From NCBI RefSeq assembly GCF_030063335.1, contig NZ_JASISW010000023.1, positions 24,825-88,824 of the forward strand: 64,000 nt of DNA, written 5' to 3'. Below the pieces are notes generated by a model, which did no database searches, was not told where the DNA came from, and saw only the letters and a program-made list of their open reading frames with translations. A program made the position numbers and the translations under genes. Below are positions 33,949 to 42,628 of this stretch, piece by piece (positions within the stretch are counted from its first letter, which is position 1; each line of letters begins with the position of its first letter). Origin of the DNA: Rhodococcus sp. G-MC3 (GTDB taxonomy: Bacteria > Actinomycetota > Actinomycetes > Mycobacteriales > Mycobacteriaceae).

Positions 33949-34053
33949 TTGACCGAACAGGAACATGCTGATCTACAGCAAGAAATACTATCTAAAATTG
34001 TGTACACAGATGAACTGATCAACCGTGTGAACAGTATTCTCAACCAAAGATGA
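33949..34053 (+). CDS. Possible 34-residue ORF with TTG start
   Basis: TTG 33949 opens LTEQEHADLQQEILSKIVYT and then DELINRVNSILNQR, an acidic helix of coiled-coil character. It overlaps the 3' end of the convergent integrase gene by 14 bp. No ATG is available in frame and no clear ribosome site is seen. It could be a small excision factor, but nothing beyond position suggests this. Confidence 0.2.
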   Translation: MTEQEHADLQQEILSKIVYTDELINRVNSILNQR

Positions 34054-35377
34054 GCTGACTCAGATCGAACTTGCGGCCACCACCAAGTTTGCGTAGGCCA
34101 ATGGCAGGAAAGAACGACTGAATCGTGGCCCGTTGCTGATCGGTCGTACCGGCCTCAAACTCGGCAACCGTGCTGCTGCTCGGCTGAGCGGCACTCAGAC
34201 TCTGTTTCGTCAGAAGCTCTTTCTGCTTGTTGAGCGCCTGGTTTTGATCGAGAAAAGTAGCCATATCTATGCGGCCAGCCTTGCGTGCTGCGCCCAACAG
34301 CTCAATATCGGCGATCAGCGCATCAAGCTCGGTCGTGTCCAACGGCTCCGTGTTGCGCGGCACATTCGCCAACGCCTTGGCGGTCAAGGCCAACACATCT
34401 TTTTCTATAGGTTCGGCGCGACGGCTGAGCTTGCCGCAACCCTCGTTCGGTGGACAGCGATAGGTGCGATAGGTCGTGTCCTTGTAACGGGTACTGGCAC
34501 TGATCAGCCGGGACAGACACAGCTCACAGTACAATATGCCCGTCAGCAAATGCTTGGTGTTTCCATGCGGCCCGCGATGAATATTGTTGGCTAGCTTGGC
34601 TATTGCGCGCTCATAAGTAGCTTGGTCGATGATGGTCGGCCATGATCCTTTAGCCACGATTTCGCCGCGAAACTCTCGCAGACCAGCGTAGGCGGCATGC
34701 CTGAGCAGCATGCTCACCGATTTAGGTTCCCAACGACGGCCACCAGTAGAGCTGATGCCCTGCTCATTGAGCTGCTTGGCAAGCTGACGAATGCTCACAC
34801 CGGCTAGATAGTCCGCGTAGAGCCGTTTCACGACGGGCGCTTCTGTCTGATGCAACTCTGTACGATGCTTGTCCGCATAGCCGAACATGCGATAGCGGCC
34901 ACCGAGCACAACACCGGCATAGGCCTTCTGCTTCTTCTGCGCCTTGACGCGCTCAGCAATCGCCGCGCGCTCGTACTGCGCCAGCTCAGCCCTGATACCC
35001 GCCATTAGCGCGCCGTCAGGCGTATCGAGCTTGACCTCACCCTCTTGATCGGTGATCAGCTTGGCGTCGTGCTTACGCAACAGCTCGTAGAAAATCTGCA
35101 ACGCCAGCCGGTCACGGCTGAGTCGGTCGGTCTTCCAGCACAGAATCTCCGTGACGCGACCATCCAGAATGTCCGTCATCAGGCGCTCGTAGTTTGGTCG
35201 TACAACGCCAGCCTTGCCAGACAGATTGTTGTCCACGTACACATCGACCACCGTCAGGCCTAGGCGTTCGGCCAGCTCACGGCATGTCTGCTCTTGGCGT
35301 TCGACACCCAGCGTGTCGATTGAATCTTCATCGTTCCTTGTCGCCTTGCTGATGCGGCAGTAGATTCCGACTGACAT
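34040..35377 (-). CDS. Large serine integrase
   Basis: The 445-residue recombinase inserts and removes the element at the flanking att sites. The resolvase catalytic domain begins SVGIYCRISKA, with the nucleophile Ser9, and continues through CWKTDRLSRDR and ALMAGIRAELAQYERA. A recombinase domain follows (SIRQLAKQLNEQGISSTGGRRWEPK), then a zinc ribbon (CELCLSRL and CPPNEGCGK) and a C-terminal coiled coil. The size is typical of large serine integrases of actinophages. It starts 48 bp from the right att core. A partner recombination directionality factor is required for excision in this family; none is identified. Confidence 0.92.
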   Translation of the reverse strand: MSVGIYCRISKATRNDEDSIDTLGVERQEQTCRELAERLGLTVVDVYVDNNLSGKAGVVRPNYERLMTDILDGRVTEILCWKTDRLSRDRLALQIFYELLRKHDAKLITDQEGEVKLDTPDGALMAGIRAELAQYERAAIAERVKAQKKQKAYAGVVLGGRYRMFGYADKHRTELHQTEAPVVKRLYADYLAGVSIRQLAKQLNEQGISSTGGRRWEPKSVSMLLRHAAYAGLREFRGEIVAKGSWPTIIDQATYERAIAKLANNIHRGPHGNTKHLLTGILYCELCLSRLISASTRYKDTTYRTYRCPPNEGCGKLSRRAEPIEKDVLALTAKALANVPRNTEPLDTTELDALIADIELLGAARKAGRIDMATFLDQNQALNKQKELLTKQSLSAAQPSSSTVAEFEAGTTDQQRATIQSFFPAIGLRKLGGGRKFDLSQLIFG

Positions 35378-35424
35378 AGGGGCGGCTCGTTTCGAGGGGA
35401 TTAATGGTGCGTGATACCAGTCTA

Positions 35425-35436
35425 CAAGGGCTTCTA
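35425..35436 (+). repeat. Right attachment core (attR)
   Basis: CAAGGGCTTCTA, identical to the left core. To the left, element DNA has ATGGTGCG (35404-35411) and GTCTA (35420-35424). To the right, host DNA resumes as CAGGCCCACCGAATGA, the original end of the NlpC/P60 gene overlapping the next start. Confidence 0.8.
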
Positions 35437-35448
35437 CAGGCCCACCGA

Positions 35449-35772
35449 ATGAGCGGGATCACAGCGTCGGCGTCGACGCGCGACCACTCGATTCACGTGC
35501 GTGCATCGGAAGGCGGGCTTCCGGTGTCGGTACACATCGACCAGGACGAATTACGCTTCGGTGGAGCGGCATTGGCCGCCACACTCGTCGACCTGATCGC
35601 GCAAGCCACGAGAAGGGCTCGCGCGCAGCGTCGAACGCTTCTCGAACGGGAAGGAATGGAAGCTTCCATCCTCGACCGGCTCGGACTCCCCACTGCGTCG
35701 TCGGTCGCGGCGTCCGAGAACGACCGGATGGGCGACGAGACCGCCCCGACGAGTTGGCTGAGGTCGGTATGA
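35449..35772 (+). CDS. YbaB/EspL-like protein
   Basis: The 107-residue product (from MSGITASASTRDHSI) contains the alternating strands of a YbaB/EbfC-like fold: IHVRASEGGLPVSVHIDQDEL and a helix GGAALAATLVDLIAQATRRAR. In mycobacteria, similar proteins accompany ESX genes (EspL). Its ATG overlaps the native stop of the NlpC/P60 gene (ATGA), evidence that it was the next gene in the original operon. It now lies 13.7 kb from its old neighbour and about 70 bp after the integrase start, so it probably relies on a new promoter. Confidence 0.6.
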   Translation: MSGITASASTRDHSIHVRASEGGLPVSVHIDQDELRFGGAALAATLVDLIAQATRRARAQRRTLLEREGMEASILDRLGLPTASSVAASENDRMGDETAPTSWLRSV

Positions 35773-36077
35773 CTGCCCCAGATCCGCTGGACGTTCTCGT
35801 TGCCGGAGCCGACCGCGCACTCGACGTCATGTCCGCAGCATCCGAGGAGTTGACTGCCTTGCGTGTCAGTAGGCGATCCGAGGACGGTCTGGTGAGAGTG
35901 ACGGCCGATGGCGCAGGCACTGTGGTCGGCATCGAACTACCCGAGGATCTGGCGCACGTGTCGGCGACTCGCCTGTCCACCACCATCGTCACCACGGCAT
36001 CCGACGCCGCCAGCGATGCCCTGGATCACCGTGCACTGATCCTGGAGCAGATGCAAACTTCACTCTCAGACACCTGA
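35769..36077 (+). CDS. YbaB/EbfC family DNA-binding-like protein
   Basis: The 102-residue product (MTAPDPLDVLVAGADRALDV) shows the YbaB pattern: an N-terminal helix, strands (GLVRVTADGAGTVVGIELPED) and a C-terminal helix (TTIVTTASDAASDALDHRA). ATG 35769 overlaps the previous stop (ATGA). This family forms dimers and often acts with ESX clusters or as a nucleoid factor. The next gene starts 15 bp on, so it may be in the same transcript. Confidence 0.7.
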   Translation: MTAPDPLDVLVAGADRALDVMSAASEELTALRVSRRSEDGLVRVTADGAGTVVGIELPEDLAHVSATRLSTTIVTTASDAASDALDHRALILEQMQTSLSDT

Positions 36078-36092
36078 GATAGGCTTCCAGCC

Positions 36093-37352
36093 ATGGCTGG
36101 CGACATCATCCCGATCGAACTCGGTCTCACCCGCGGCGACTTCGTCACTTTGTGGGCACCGGAATGGCACGAGGGCGACGACGAGTGGGAGGCATTCCTC
36201 GGACACGAGGAGGATCTCTACGCGTTCGAGGCAGTGGCTCACCTCGCCGCATTCATCAGAAATGACAACGACAACGACCTTGTCGATCATCCGTCGTGGA
36301 AGGTGGTTGCCGCGCTCGCGGCAAACGAACTCGAGCCCGACGATCTTCATCGTTTCGATCTGGTCGGTGTCCCCGAACTGGTCGCCGACGACCCCGACGC
36401 GGACACACTTGCCGAGCTCGCCGCAACGTTCGAGATGGTGCAAACCATCGGTGACGTCTGCGAGATCAGCTCTGTCACAGCGTTCTTCGCCGGAAATCCG
36501 CATCTCGGTTCGGTTGGAATCGGCGTCGACGCCTACGTAGGCAAAGACGGACAAAATCTCTGGGACCGCATCGGAGCATCGGTCTCCAAGAGTTGGGACG
36601 ACGTGATCGATGCAATCGACTCGGTGGTCACGACGCCGGACGTCGACGCATCAGCTGTCGATATCGCCGAAGCCGAGCTGCTCGCGGCCGCCGAGAACGT
36701 CGTCGATGTCGACGACGTATCGGACGAAGACGAAGACGTCGAAGACAACAGTGAAGATGAAGACGAGGAGACTCCCGACCCGATCGCCGATGCAGCCGCG
36801 GACGAAAATTTCTGGGTAACAGTCGGAATCGATCCGGTCAGAATCATCACTTCCGAGGACACGTACTACACCCTCCGGTGCTACATCGACGACGAGCCGA
36901 TCTTCCTGGGACGCACCGGAAGTATCACCGTCTTCGGCTCCGAACGGTCGCTGGCACGCTACCTTGCCGACGATCACGACCACGACCTCGCGAAGGTCAG
37001 CACCTACGCCGAGGTGCAAACCGCGGCGATCGACGGTTCACTGAAGATCGAGATCACCGACGATAACGTCTACGTGCTGCCAGGACTGGCCGACGATCTG
37101 GCCGTCGGCCCGACGGCCGTCGACGCGGATCAACTCGATCTGGCCGTCGAACTGTTCACCGATGCAGCCGATTTCGCCGACGACGATACGGTCGAGACTG
37201 CTCTTGCTGCCTCGACACCGCTCGGGTGGTATGTCTCGTACACGCTCGAGCCAGATCCCAACAGACTCGCACCGAGCGCCCCGTTCGAGGTAGAGGCCGA
37301 GGCGTGGCGGGCACTCGAGCGTGACTTCGAGGCCCGCCTTCGCAAGAACTGA
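36093..37352 (+). CDS. Rv3311-like conserved acidic protein
   Basis: The 419-residue protein has no clear catalytic motif. The first part (DIIPIELGLTRGDFVTLWAPEWHEGDDEWE) and the last part (DEPIFLGRTGSITVFGSERSLARYLADD) are probably folded, separated by a long acidic run around residues 205-235 (DVDDVSDEDEDVEDN...). Size and place between upp and add correspond to Rv3311 of M. tuberculosis, 420 residues as I recall, of unknown function. Cytoplasmic; no signal peptide. It seems to be the last gene of the split operon. Confidence 0.7.
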   Translation: MAGDIIPIELGLTRGDFVTLWAPEWHEGDDEWEAFLGHEEDLYAFEAVAHLAAFIRNDNDNDLVDHPSWKVVAALAANELEPDDLHRFDLVGVPELVADDPDADTLAELAATFEMVQTIGDVCEISSVTAFFAGNPHLGSVGIGVDAYVGKDGQNLWDRIGASVSKSWDDVIDAIDSVVTTPDVDASAVDIAEAELLAAAENVVDVDDVSDEDEDVEDNSEDEDEETPDPIADAAADENFWVTVGIDPVRIITSEDTYYTLRCYIDDEPIFLGRTGSITVFGSERSLARYLADDHDHDLAKVSTYAEVQTAAIDGSLKIEITDDNVYVLPGLADDLAVGPTAVDADQLDLAVELFTDAADFADDDTVETALAASTPLGWYVSYTLEPDPNRLAPSAPFEVEAEAWRALERDFEARLRKN

Positions 37353-37371
37353 CGTGTAGCGAGTCGATCTT

Positions 37372-38496
37372 TCAGCCCAGGAGAACCGCGTATCCCGGTT
37401 TGACGACTTCGTCGATCAGTTCGAGCCGTTCGTCGAACGGGATGAACGCGGACTTCATGGCGTTGATGGTGAAACGTTCGAGGTCGCTCCAGCCGTAGCC
37501 GAAGGCCTCGACCAGCTTGTGCATCTCCCGGCTCATCGAGGTGTCGCTCATCAACCTGTTGTCGGTGTTGACGGTGACGCGAAATCGAAGGCGCGCGAGC
37601 AGGTCGAACGGATGCTTCTCGATGCTGTCGACGGCGCCGGTCTGCACGTTGGAGCTGGGACACAGCTCCAACGGCATTCGTGTATCGCGAACGTAGGCTG
37701 CCAGTAGACCTAGGTCTGCAGTGCCGTCGGACGAGACCTCGATGTCGTCGATGATCCGCACACCGTGACCGAGTCGGTCGGTCCCGCAGAAGGCAACGGC
37801 TTCCTGGATCGACGGGAGACCGAAGGCTTCGCCTGCGTGAATGGTGAAGTGTGCGTTCGCTGCTCGCATGTACTCGAAAGCATCAAGATGCCGACTGGGA
37901 GGGAAACCTGCCTCGGCTCCAGCGATGTCGAATCCGACGACACCGCGGTCACGGAACCGGACTGCGAGCTCTGCGATCTCCCGTGAACGTGCTGCGTGAC
38001 GCATCGCGGTCAACAGGCATCCGACGCGAATTCGCTTGCCGTTCACCTTTGCTGCTGATTCGCCGGCCCGAAAGCCTTCGAGGACGTACTCGACGACCTG
38101 ATCGAGCGTCAGTCCGCGTTCGAGATGCTGCTCGGGCGCGAATCGCACCTCCGCGTAGACGACGCCGTCCTCGGCGAGGTCCTCGGCGCATTCTCGCGCC
38201 ACGCGGGACAAACCCTCCGGTGTCTGCATGACTGCGACCGTGTGGGCGAACGTCTCGAGATAGCGGACGAGTGAACCACTGTCGGCCGCGTCGCGAAACC
38301 ATTCACCGAGCGCCGCGGCATCGGCGGCGGGCAAGTCTTCGTAACCGCAGTTTTCTGCCAGTTCCAGCACGGTGGCGGGCCGAAGTCCGCCGTCGAGATG
38401 GTCGTGCAGCAGCGCTTTGGGGGCAGTCTTGATGGAAGGTAGATCGAGCGGCGTCGCGCCGCGCGAAGGGTTCGACGAAATTTCGGCGGTACTCAT
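37372..38496 (-). CDS. add: Adenosine deaminase
   Basis: The enzyme deaminates adenosine and deoxyadenosine to inosine. The metal-binding motif is [17 protein letters not shown] near residue 30, the zinc ligand His is in [10 protein letters not shown] near 220, and the C-terminal Asp pair is in [15 protein letters not shown] near 315. Length 374 residues. It links to nearby deoA, cdd, deoD and upp, giving a set of nucleoside salvage genes. The order add-...-deoA-cdd-sdhC is that of M. tuberculosis, except that here the polyamine cluster lies between add and deoA. Confidence 0.94.
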   Translation of the reverse strand: MSTAEISSNPSRGATPLDLPSIKTAPKALLHDHLDGGLRPATVLELAENCGYEDLPAADAAALGEWFRDAADSGSLVRYLETFAHTVAVMQTPEGLSRVARECAEDLAEDGVVYAEVRFAPEQHLERGLTLDQVVEYVLEGFRAGESAAKVNGKRIRVGCLLTAMRHAARSREIAELAVRFRDRGVVGFDIAGAEAGFPPSRHLDAFEYMRAANAHFTIHAGEAFGLPSIQEAVAFCGTDRLGHGVRIIDDIEVSSDGTADLGLLAAYVRDTRMPLELCPSSNVQTGAVDSIEKHPFDLLARLRFRVTVNTDNRLMSDTSMSREMHKLVEAFGYGWSDLERFTINAMKSAFIPFDERLELIDEVVKPGYAVLLG

Positions 38497-38757
38497 GAAT
38501 CGACGTTAGCGCGATCCGCGGCCGTTCGCGCTTCACTCCGTAATCATCTGCCGTGGATATGTCTGCAGCACGCAGACTGAACCGCCACTGCATCCGACGG
38601 ACGTCGACACCAAGCCAGAACAGCACTCAGAAAGCGCAAAAAGCACCTATTTCGTCGCATTGTTACCCCTTTGAAAACAAATCCGTCGAAACTGAGCGAA
38701 GGGACAACTGAAATCGTATGGTTTGGGCAATCGATCCGACCCGAGCTTGGAGTGCAA

Positions 38758-40278
38758 ATGTCCGTTGCGGATACGCCTACGTCATCGCCTCGTCCGGACG
38801 TTCCGGCGGGTAAAGGCTTGAACACCGGCGCGCTCGGTCTCGTCGGAAACATCGTCATCGGCTTGTCCGCCGTGGCTCCCGCCTACAGCCTCGCTGCCAC
38901 GCTGGGCTACGTCGTATTGGCGGTGGGTGACAAAGCACCGGCGATGTTCCTCGTCGCGTTCGTGCCGATGCTGCTCACCGCAATCGCTTACCGCGAGCTC
39001 GGGCAGGACACCCCCGACTGCGGCACGTCGTTCACGTGGGGCACCAAAGCGTTCGGCCCGTGGGTCGGGTGGATGGCTGGCTGGGGATTGGCAGTCTCGG
39101 CCATCATCGTCCTCGCGAATGTCGCCGAGATCGCGGCTATTTATCTCTTCGAGTTCCTCGGACTCGAAGGTGCCGCTGAATCGACCGCAGCGAAGGTCGC
39201 GCTCGGATCGTTCTTCATCATCGCGATGACCTACGTGAGCTTCCGCGGCATCCTGATCAGCGAACGCATGCAGAACGTGCTCATCATCATTCAATTCGCG
39301 GTACTCATCGGAGTATCCGTAACCGCATTGGTGAAAGTGGCTGCCGGTACTGCAGGTCCGCAGGCGATCACGCCGCAACTCAGCTGGATCATTCCGACCG
39401 GTATCACGATGTCCGACGCCGCCCAGGCGATCATTCTCTGCATCTTCATCTACTGGGGGTGGGACGCCTGCCTCGCCGTCGGTGAAGAAACGAAGGATTC
39501 AACGAAAACGCCGGGACGAGCGGCCGTCATCACCACGCTGATACTCGTCGCCACTTATGTTCTCGTCGGGTACGCGGTGCAATCCTTCGCCGGATTCGGC
39601 GATACTGGTATCGGTCTGAGCAATCCCGACAATGTGGACGACGTGCTCACCATCCTCGGCGACCCCGTCGCCGGATCGATAGTCGCATCGCTTCTGCTTC
39701 TCACCGTGTCTATTTCGGCGCTGTCTTCAACACAGACCACCATTCTGCCGACCGCGCGCGGGACCCTCTCGATGGCCGTCTACGAGGCAATTCCCAAACG
39801 CTTCGCCAGTATCCATCCCAAGTACATGACGCCCGGCTTCGGCACTCTCGTCATGGGTGCAGCTGCACTGGTGTTCTATCTGGTTCTGACGTTCGTCAGT
39901 TCCAACGCGTTGCAGGATTCCGTCGCCTCGCTCGGTCTGGCCGTAGCCTTCTACTACGGCATCACCGCCTATGCGTGCACCTGGTACTTTCGACGCACTC
40001 TGTTCACATCAGCTCGAAACCTGTTCATGCGCGGCATTTTTCCGCTGCTCGGCGGCCTGTCCATGACATGGGCCTTCGTACAGAGCGCCGTCGATATGAT
40101 CAAGCCGGACTATGGTTATTCGGTCTACGGTCCGTTCGGCGGCGTGTTCGTGCTCGGCGTTGGGATGCTGGTACTGGGCATCCCCCTGATGCTGCTGTGT
40201 TTCGTCGGTAACCGAGACTTCTTCCAGGGCAAAACATTGACAGCATCCACCGAGGTCAAGGTTCCCGATACCTACTAG
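38758..40278 (+). CDS. APC family amino acid/polyamine permease
   Basis: A membrane transporter of 506 residues with about 12 membrane segments. The N-terminal substrate-binding helix GALGLVGNIVIGLSAVAPAY is that of APC superfamily transporters, and the first segments read AMFLVAFVPMLLTAIAYRELG. Start ATG 38758 is chosen because GGAG lies 6 bases upstream; the frame is open 29 codons further. The next gene is a universal stress protein, then convergent genes for polyamine oxidation. Substrate is therefore probably putrescine, GABA or a related amine, but sequence alone does not prove it. Confidence 0.85.
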   Translation: MSVADTPTSSPRPDVPAGKGLNTGALGLVGNIVIGLSAVAPAYSLAATLGYVVLAVGDKAPAMFLVAFVPMLLTAIAYRELGQDTPDCGTSFTWGTKAFGPWVGWMAGWGLAVSAIIVLANVAEIAAIYLFEFLGLEGAAESTAAKVALGSFFIIAMTYVSFRGILISERMQNVLIIIQFAVLIGVSVTALVKVAAGTAGPQAITPQLSWIIPTGITMSDAAQAIILCIFIYWGWDACLAVGEETKDSTKTPGRAAVITTLILVATYVLVGYAVQSFAGFGDTGIGLSNPDNVDDVLTILGDPVAGSIVASLLLLTVSISALSSTQTTILPTARGTLSMAVYEAIPKRFASIHPKYMTPGFGTLVMGAAALVFYLVLTFVSSNALQDSVASLGLAVAFYYGITAYACTWYFRRTLFTSARNLFMRGIFPLLGGLSMTWAFVQSAVDMIKPDYGYSVYGPFGGVFVLGVGMLVLGIPLMLLCFVGNRDFFQGKTLTASTEVKVPDTY

Positions 40279-40296
40279 AACGACAGGACTTCAGAG

Positions 40297-41148
40297 ATGA
40301 AACTGACCGTCGGCTATCTTGCCACTCCGAGCGGTGACGACGGCGTGGCGCTTGCGGCTGTGCTGGCGTCGGCCCTCGACGCGTCGATCGACATCGTCAT
40401 GGTGGTCCGCTTGGACGAGCCGCTCATGGAAGGCAGCGGGCCGTACCGAAAAGTACTCGACGCCAAAGCCGAACAGTGGCTGAGCGCGGCCCGTGCTCTC
40501 GTTCCCGACGGTCTCGACGTAACAACTCGGGTGGCCTATCACGAGTCGTTCGCCCAGGGGCTCATCGAGGTTGCCGCGGCCGAGGACTCGGACATGATCG
40601 TCGTCGGCGGCGCAAGCGATGGACTACTCAATCGTCACGCCGTCGGGACGGTGGCCGGCCAACTACTGCATGCGTCACCGATGCCGTTGGCTCTTGCACC
40701 TCGCGGCTATCGGATGCGGAAGGACCTGTCGATCACCGGATTGACCGTAGCGGTCCCGACCCGAGCAGGTGCCGCCGATCCGTCGTCGTTCGCGATCACC
40801 ATCGCTAGTGCCGCGCACCTGCCGCTGCGTCTCGTGTCCCTTGTATCGCTGGAGAACACCGAAGCAGACGGTCGCGCGCTCGACACGCGCAAACGTTACG
40901 TCGCCGCCGCCGGCGCCAACCTCGACGATGCGATGCGCAAACTTCCTGGCATCGACGGCCTCGAATCGGTCGTCGCCGACGGATCGAGTCTGGACGAGGC
41001 AGTCTCCTCCCTTCAGTGGCGTGACGGGGACGTACTGATCCTGGGCTCGAGTCGTCTTGCCGCCCCCCAGCGGGTGTTCCTGGGGTCAAGCGCCGCCAAG
41101 ATACTCAGGGCCACGCCTGCACCTGTGATCGTCGTGCCGCACGACTAG
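40297..41148 (+). CDS. Universal stress protein, tandem UspA domains
   Basis: The 283-residue protein has two UspA domains. The first has a nucleotide-binding segment DMIVVGGASDGLLNRHAVGTVAGQL; the second, degenerate in its first half, ends DVLILGSSRLAAPQRVFLGSSAAKI and PAPVIVVPHD, close to the G-2x-G-9x-G(S/T) ATP motif. USPs fused in tandem are common in actinobacteria. It follows the permease by 18 bp and could regulate it, as several APC transporters are paired with USPs. The role remains an inference from gene order. Confidence 0.82.
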   Translation: MKLTVGYLATPSGDDGVALAAVLASALDASIDIVMVVRLDEPLMEGSGPYRKVLDAKAEQWLSAARALVPDGLDVTTRVAYHESFAQGLIEVAAAEDSDMIVVGGASDGLLNRHAVGTVAGQLLHASPMPLALAPRGYRMRKDLSITGLTVAVPTRAGAADPSSFAITIASAAHLPLRLVSLVSLENTEADGRALDTRKRYVAAAGANLDDAMRKLPGIDGLESVVADGSSLDEAVSSLQWRDGDVLILGSSRLAAPQRVFLGSSAAKILRATPAPVIVVPHD

Positions 41149-41160
41149 GCGCCTTCGGCG

Positions 41161-41206
41161 CCCGTGAGCGAAAAAGCACGTTCCGACGTAGTTTTTCGCT
41201 CACGGG
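41161..41206. terminator. Terminator between USP and FAD oxidase genes
   Basis: CCCGTGAGCGAAAAA (41161-41175) is inverted exactly at 41192-41206. It lies between the two convergent genes with A- and T-runs next to the loop, so it can stop transcription from both sides. Confidence 0.8.
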
Positions 41207-41212
41207 GGAGCC

Positions 41213-42628
41213 TCAGGAATCGAAGCCGAGACCCATCTTGTCCATCGTCTTCAGCCAGAGTCCACGCTGCCCGCCGTTGCGATCTGCTCGCGCGAACTCC
41301 TTACGCGTGATGTTGATGCCGAGAGACTTGATCGGCTCCGGCGGGAACGGTAACGGCTTGCTGCGCACCATGTTCAGCCGTGTGCGCTCGGTGTCGAGAC
41401 CATCGAGCAGATCGAGAGCCGTCCGTGCGCCGAAGTGCGAGGCCCCGACGCCGAGGCCGGTGAACCCGAGGACACTGGCGACGCGGCCACCCATCCCGAC
41501 ATCCCAGAACGCACTGAACCGCGAGCACGTATCGATCGCACCACCCCAGGTATGGGTTGCACGGATTCCTTCGAGCGAGGGAAACATCTGCAGCAGATGT
41601 TCGGCGAGCAGACCGAACTCTTCTGGATTCTGTCTCCGCCGCGGATCGAGATCGCCCCCGTAGAAATAATGGGCGTCCCAGCCTCCGAACAGGATTCGAT
41701 TGTCGGCAGTCAGACGGAAGTAGTGGAACCGATTGCCGCTGTCTGCCAGACCTTCACGCCCGCTCCAACCGAGCTCGTTCAGTTGCGATTCGGTCAACGG
41801 CTCGGTCATGATGACGTAGTCCCACACCGGGACGATCCAGTGCCGCAGCTTTCGGCGTAGCGGTTTCGACGCCGCGGTCGCCAGCAGCACCTTCCCTGCC
41901 TGGATGGTCCCGTATCCGGTAGCGACCATCACTCCATCTCCGGACTTGTGCACAGACTCCACGTGGCTTCTCTCGTGGATCCTCACACCGAGAGACTCGG
42001 CGGCGTCGGCAAGCCCCCAGGCGAGTTTCGCCGGGTCGATCAGCATCACATCCGGGTCGAACAGCGCACCGTTGACCACCGGCGATTTGACCTTGCCGGA
42101 GACAGTCTCGGCGTCCAAATACGGCATCGACCGACCGAGTCGCGTCGCCTCGGCAGCGACTTCCTTCAGGTCCTCGGTTTGCCAGTCGAAGTTCGCGATG
42201 TCCAGCTCACCGGTACGTTCGATGTCTGCGTCGATGCCGTACTTGCGGGCCGTCTCCTCGATGGCATCGAGCGTTTCCGTTCCCATCCGCAGCAACGTCG
42301 GCAATTCGTCGGCGTACCGGTCGATTCCGTTGCTCAGACCGTGCGTCAGGCTGGCCGAGCAGAATCCGCCGTTGCGTCCTGTCGCACCCTCGGCAATTCT
42401 GTCGCCCTCGAGCAGCGTGATGGTTCGATCCGGATTGTCCTCCGCGGCATGCACGGCCGCCCAGAGACCGGTGAACCCGCCGCCGATGATGACCAGGTCC
42501 GCCGAGGTGTCCCCGTGATGCCGAGAACGGGGTGCGGGACGCTCGTGCCGATCCAGCCAGAACGACTCAGGCGTCGCACCGGCCACCATCTCGTAACCAC
42601 GCTTCGTTGCATCCTCCGCCCACATCAC
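41213..42628 (-). CDS. FAD-dependent amine oxidoreductase (PuuB-like)
   Basis: A DAO-family flavoenzyme of 471 residues. FAD motif ADLVIIGGGFTGLWAAVHAAE near residue 43, then GDRIAEGATGRNGGFCSASL and C-terminal GFTGLGVGASHFGARTALDLL. This pattern resembles gamma-glutamylputrescine oxidase and other amine-oxidising enzymes with a covalent or tightly bound FAD. It begins with GTG (42628) or ATG (42625) overlapping the end of the aldehyde dehydrogenase gene. Together the pair would oxidise an amine to aldehyde and then acid. Substrate is inferred from context. Confidence 0.8.
   Translation of the reverse strand: MMWAEDATKRGYEMVAGATPESFWLDRHERPAPRSRHHGDTSADLVIIGGGFTGLWAAVHAAEDNPDRTITLLEGDRIAEGATGRNGGFCSASLTHGLSNGIDRYADELPTLLRMGTETLDAIEETARKYGIDADIERTGELDIANFDWQTEDLKEVAAEATRLGRSMPYLDAETVSGKVKSPVVNGALFDPDVMLIDPAKLAWGLADAAESLGVRIHERSHVESVHKSGDGVMVATGYGTIQAGKVLLATAASKPLRRKLRHWIVPVWDYVIMTEPLTESQLNELGWSGREGLADSGNRFHYFRLTADNRILFGGWDAHYFYGGDLDPRRRQNPEEFGLLAEHLLQMFPSLEGIRATHTWGGAIDTCSRFSAFWDVGMGGRVASVLGFTGLGVGASHFGARTALDLLDGLDTERTRLNMVRSKPLPFPPEPIKSLGINITRKEFARADRNGGQRGLWLKTMDKMGLGFDS

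Larger units (their letters stand above)
21706..35436. mobile_element. Integrated capsid-forming satellite-like element (cf-PICI-like), 13.7 kb
   Basis: The segment between the two 12-bp repeats is visibly more AT-rich than the host flanks. It encodes a serine integrase at the right end and a left-facing module of HNH proteins, TerS, TerL, portal, scaffold, major capsid and connectors. A TIR protein sits at the left edge, with an Lsr2-like protein and a structured region near the right. I see no tail tape measure, tail tube, baseplate, holin/endolysin, DNA polymerase, primase or capsid protease gene. This is the known make-up of capsid-forming PICIs, which need a helper phage for tails. A tail-less defective prophage is the alternative, but the compact, apparently intact genes with overlapping stops and starts argue against decay. 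Confidence 0.8.

Noticed and set aside
21706..35436. Ordinary intact temperate prophage
   Set aside because: The whole segment is 13.7 kb and lacks recognisable tail, lysis and replication modules, yet the genes present are tightly packed and not broken.
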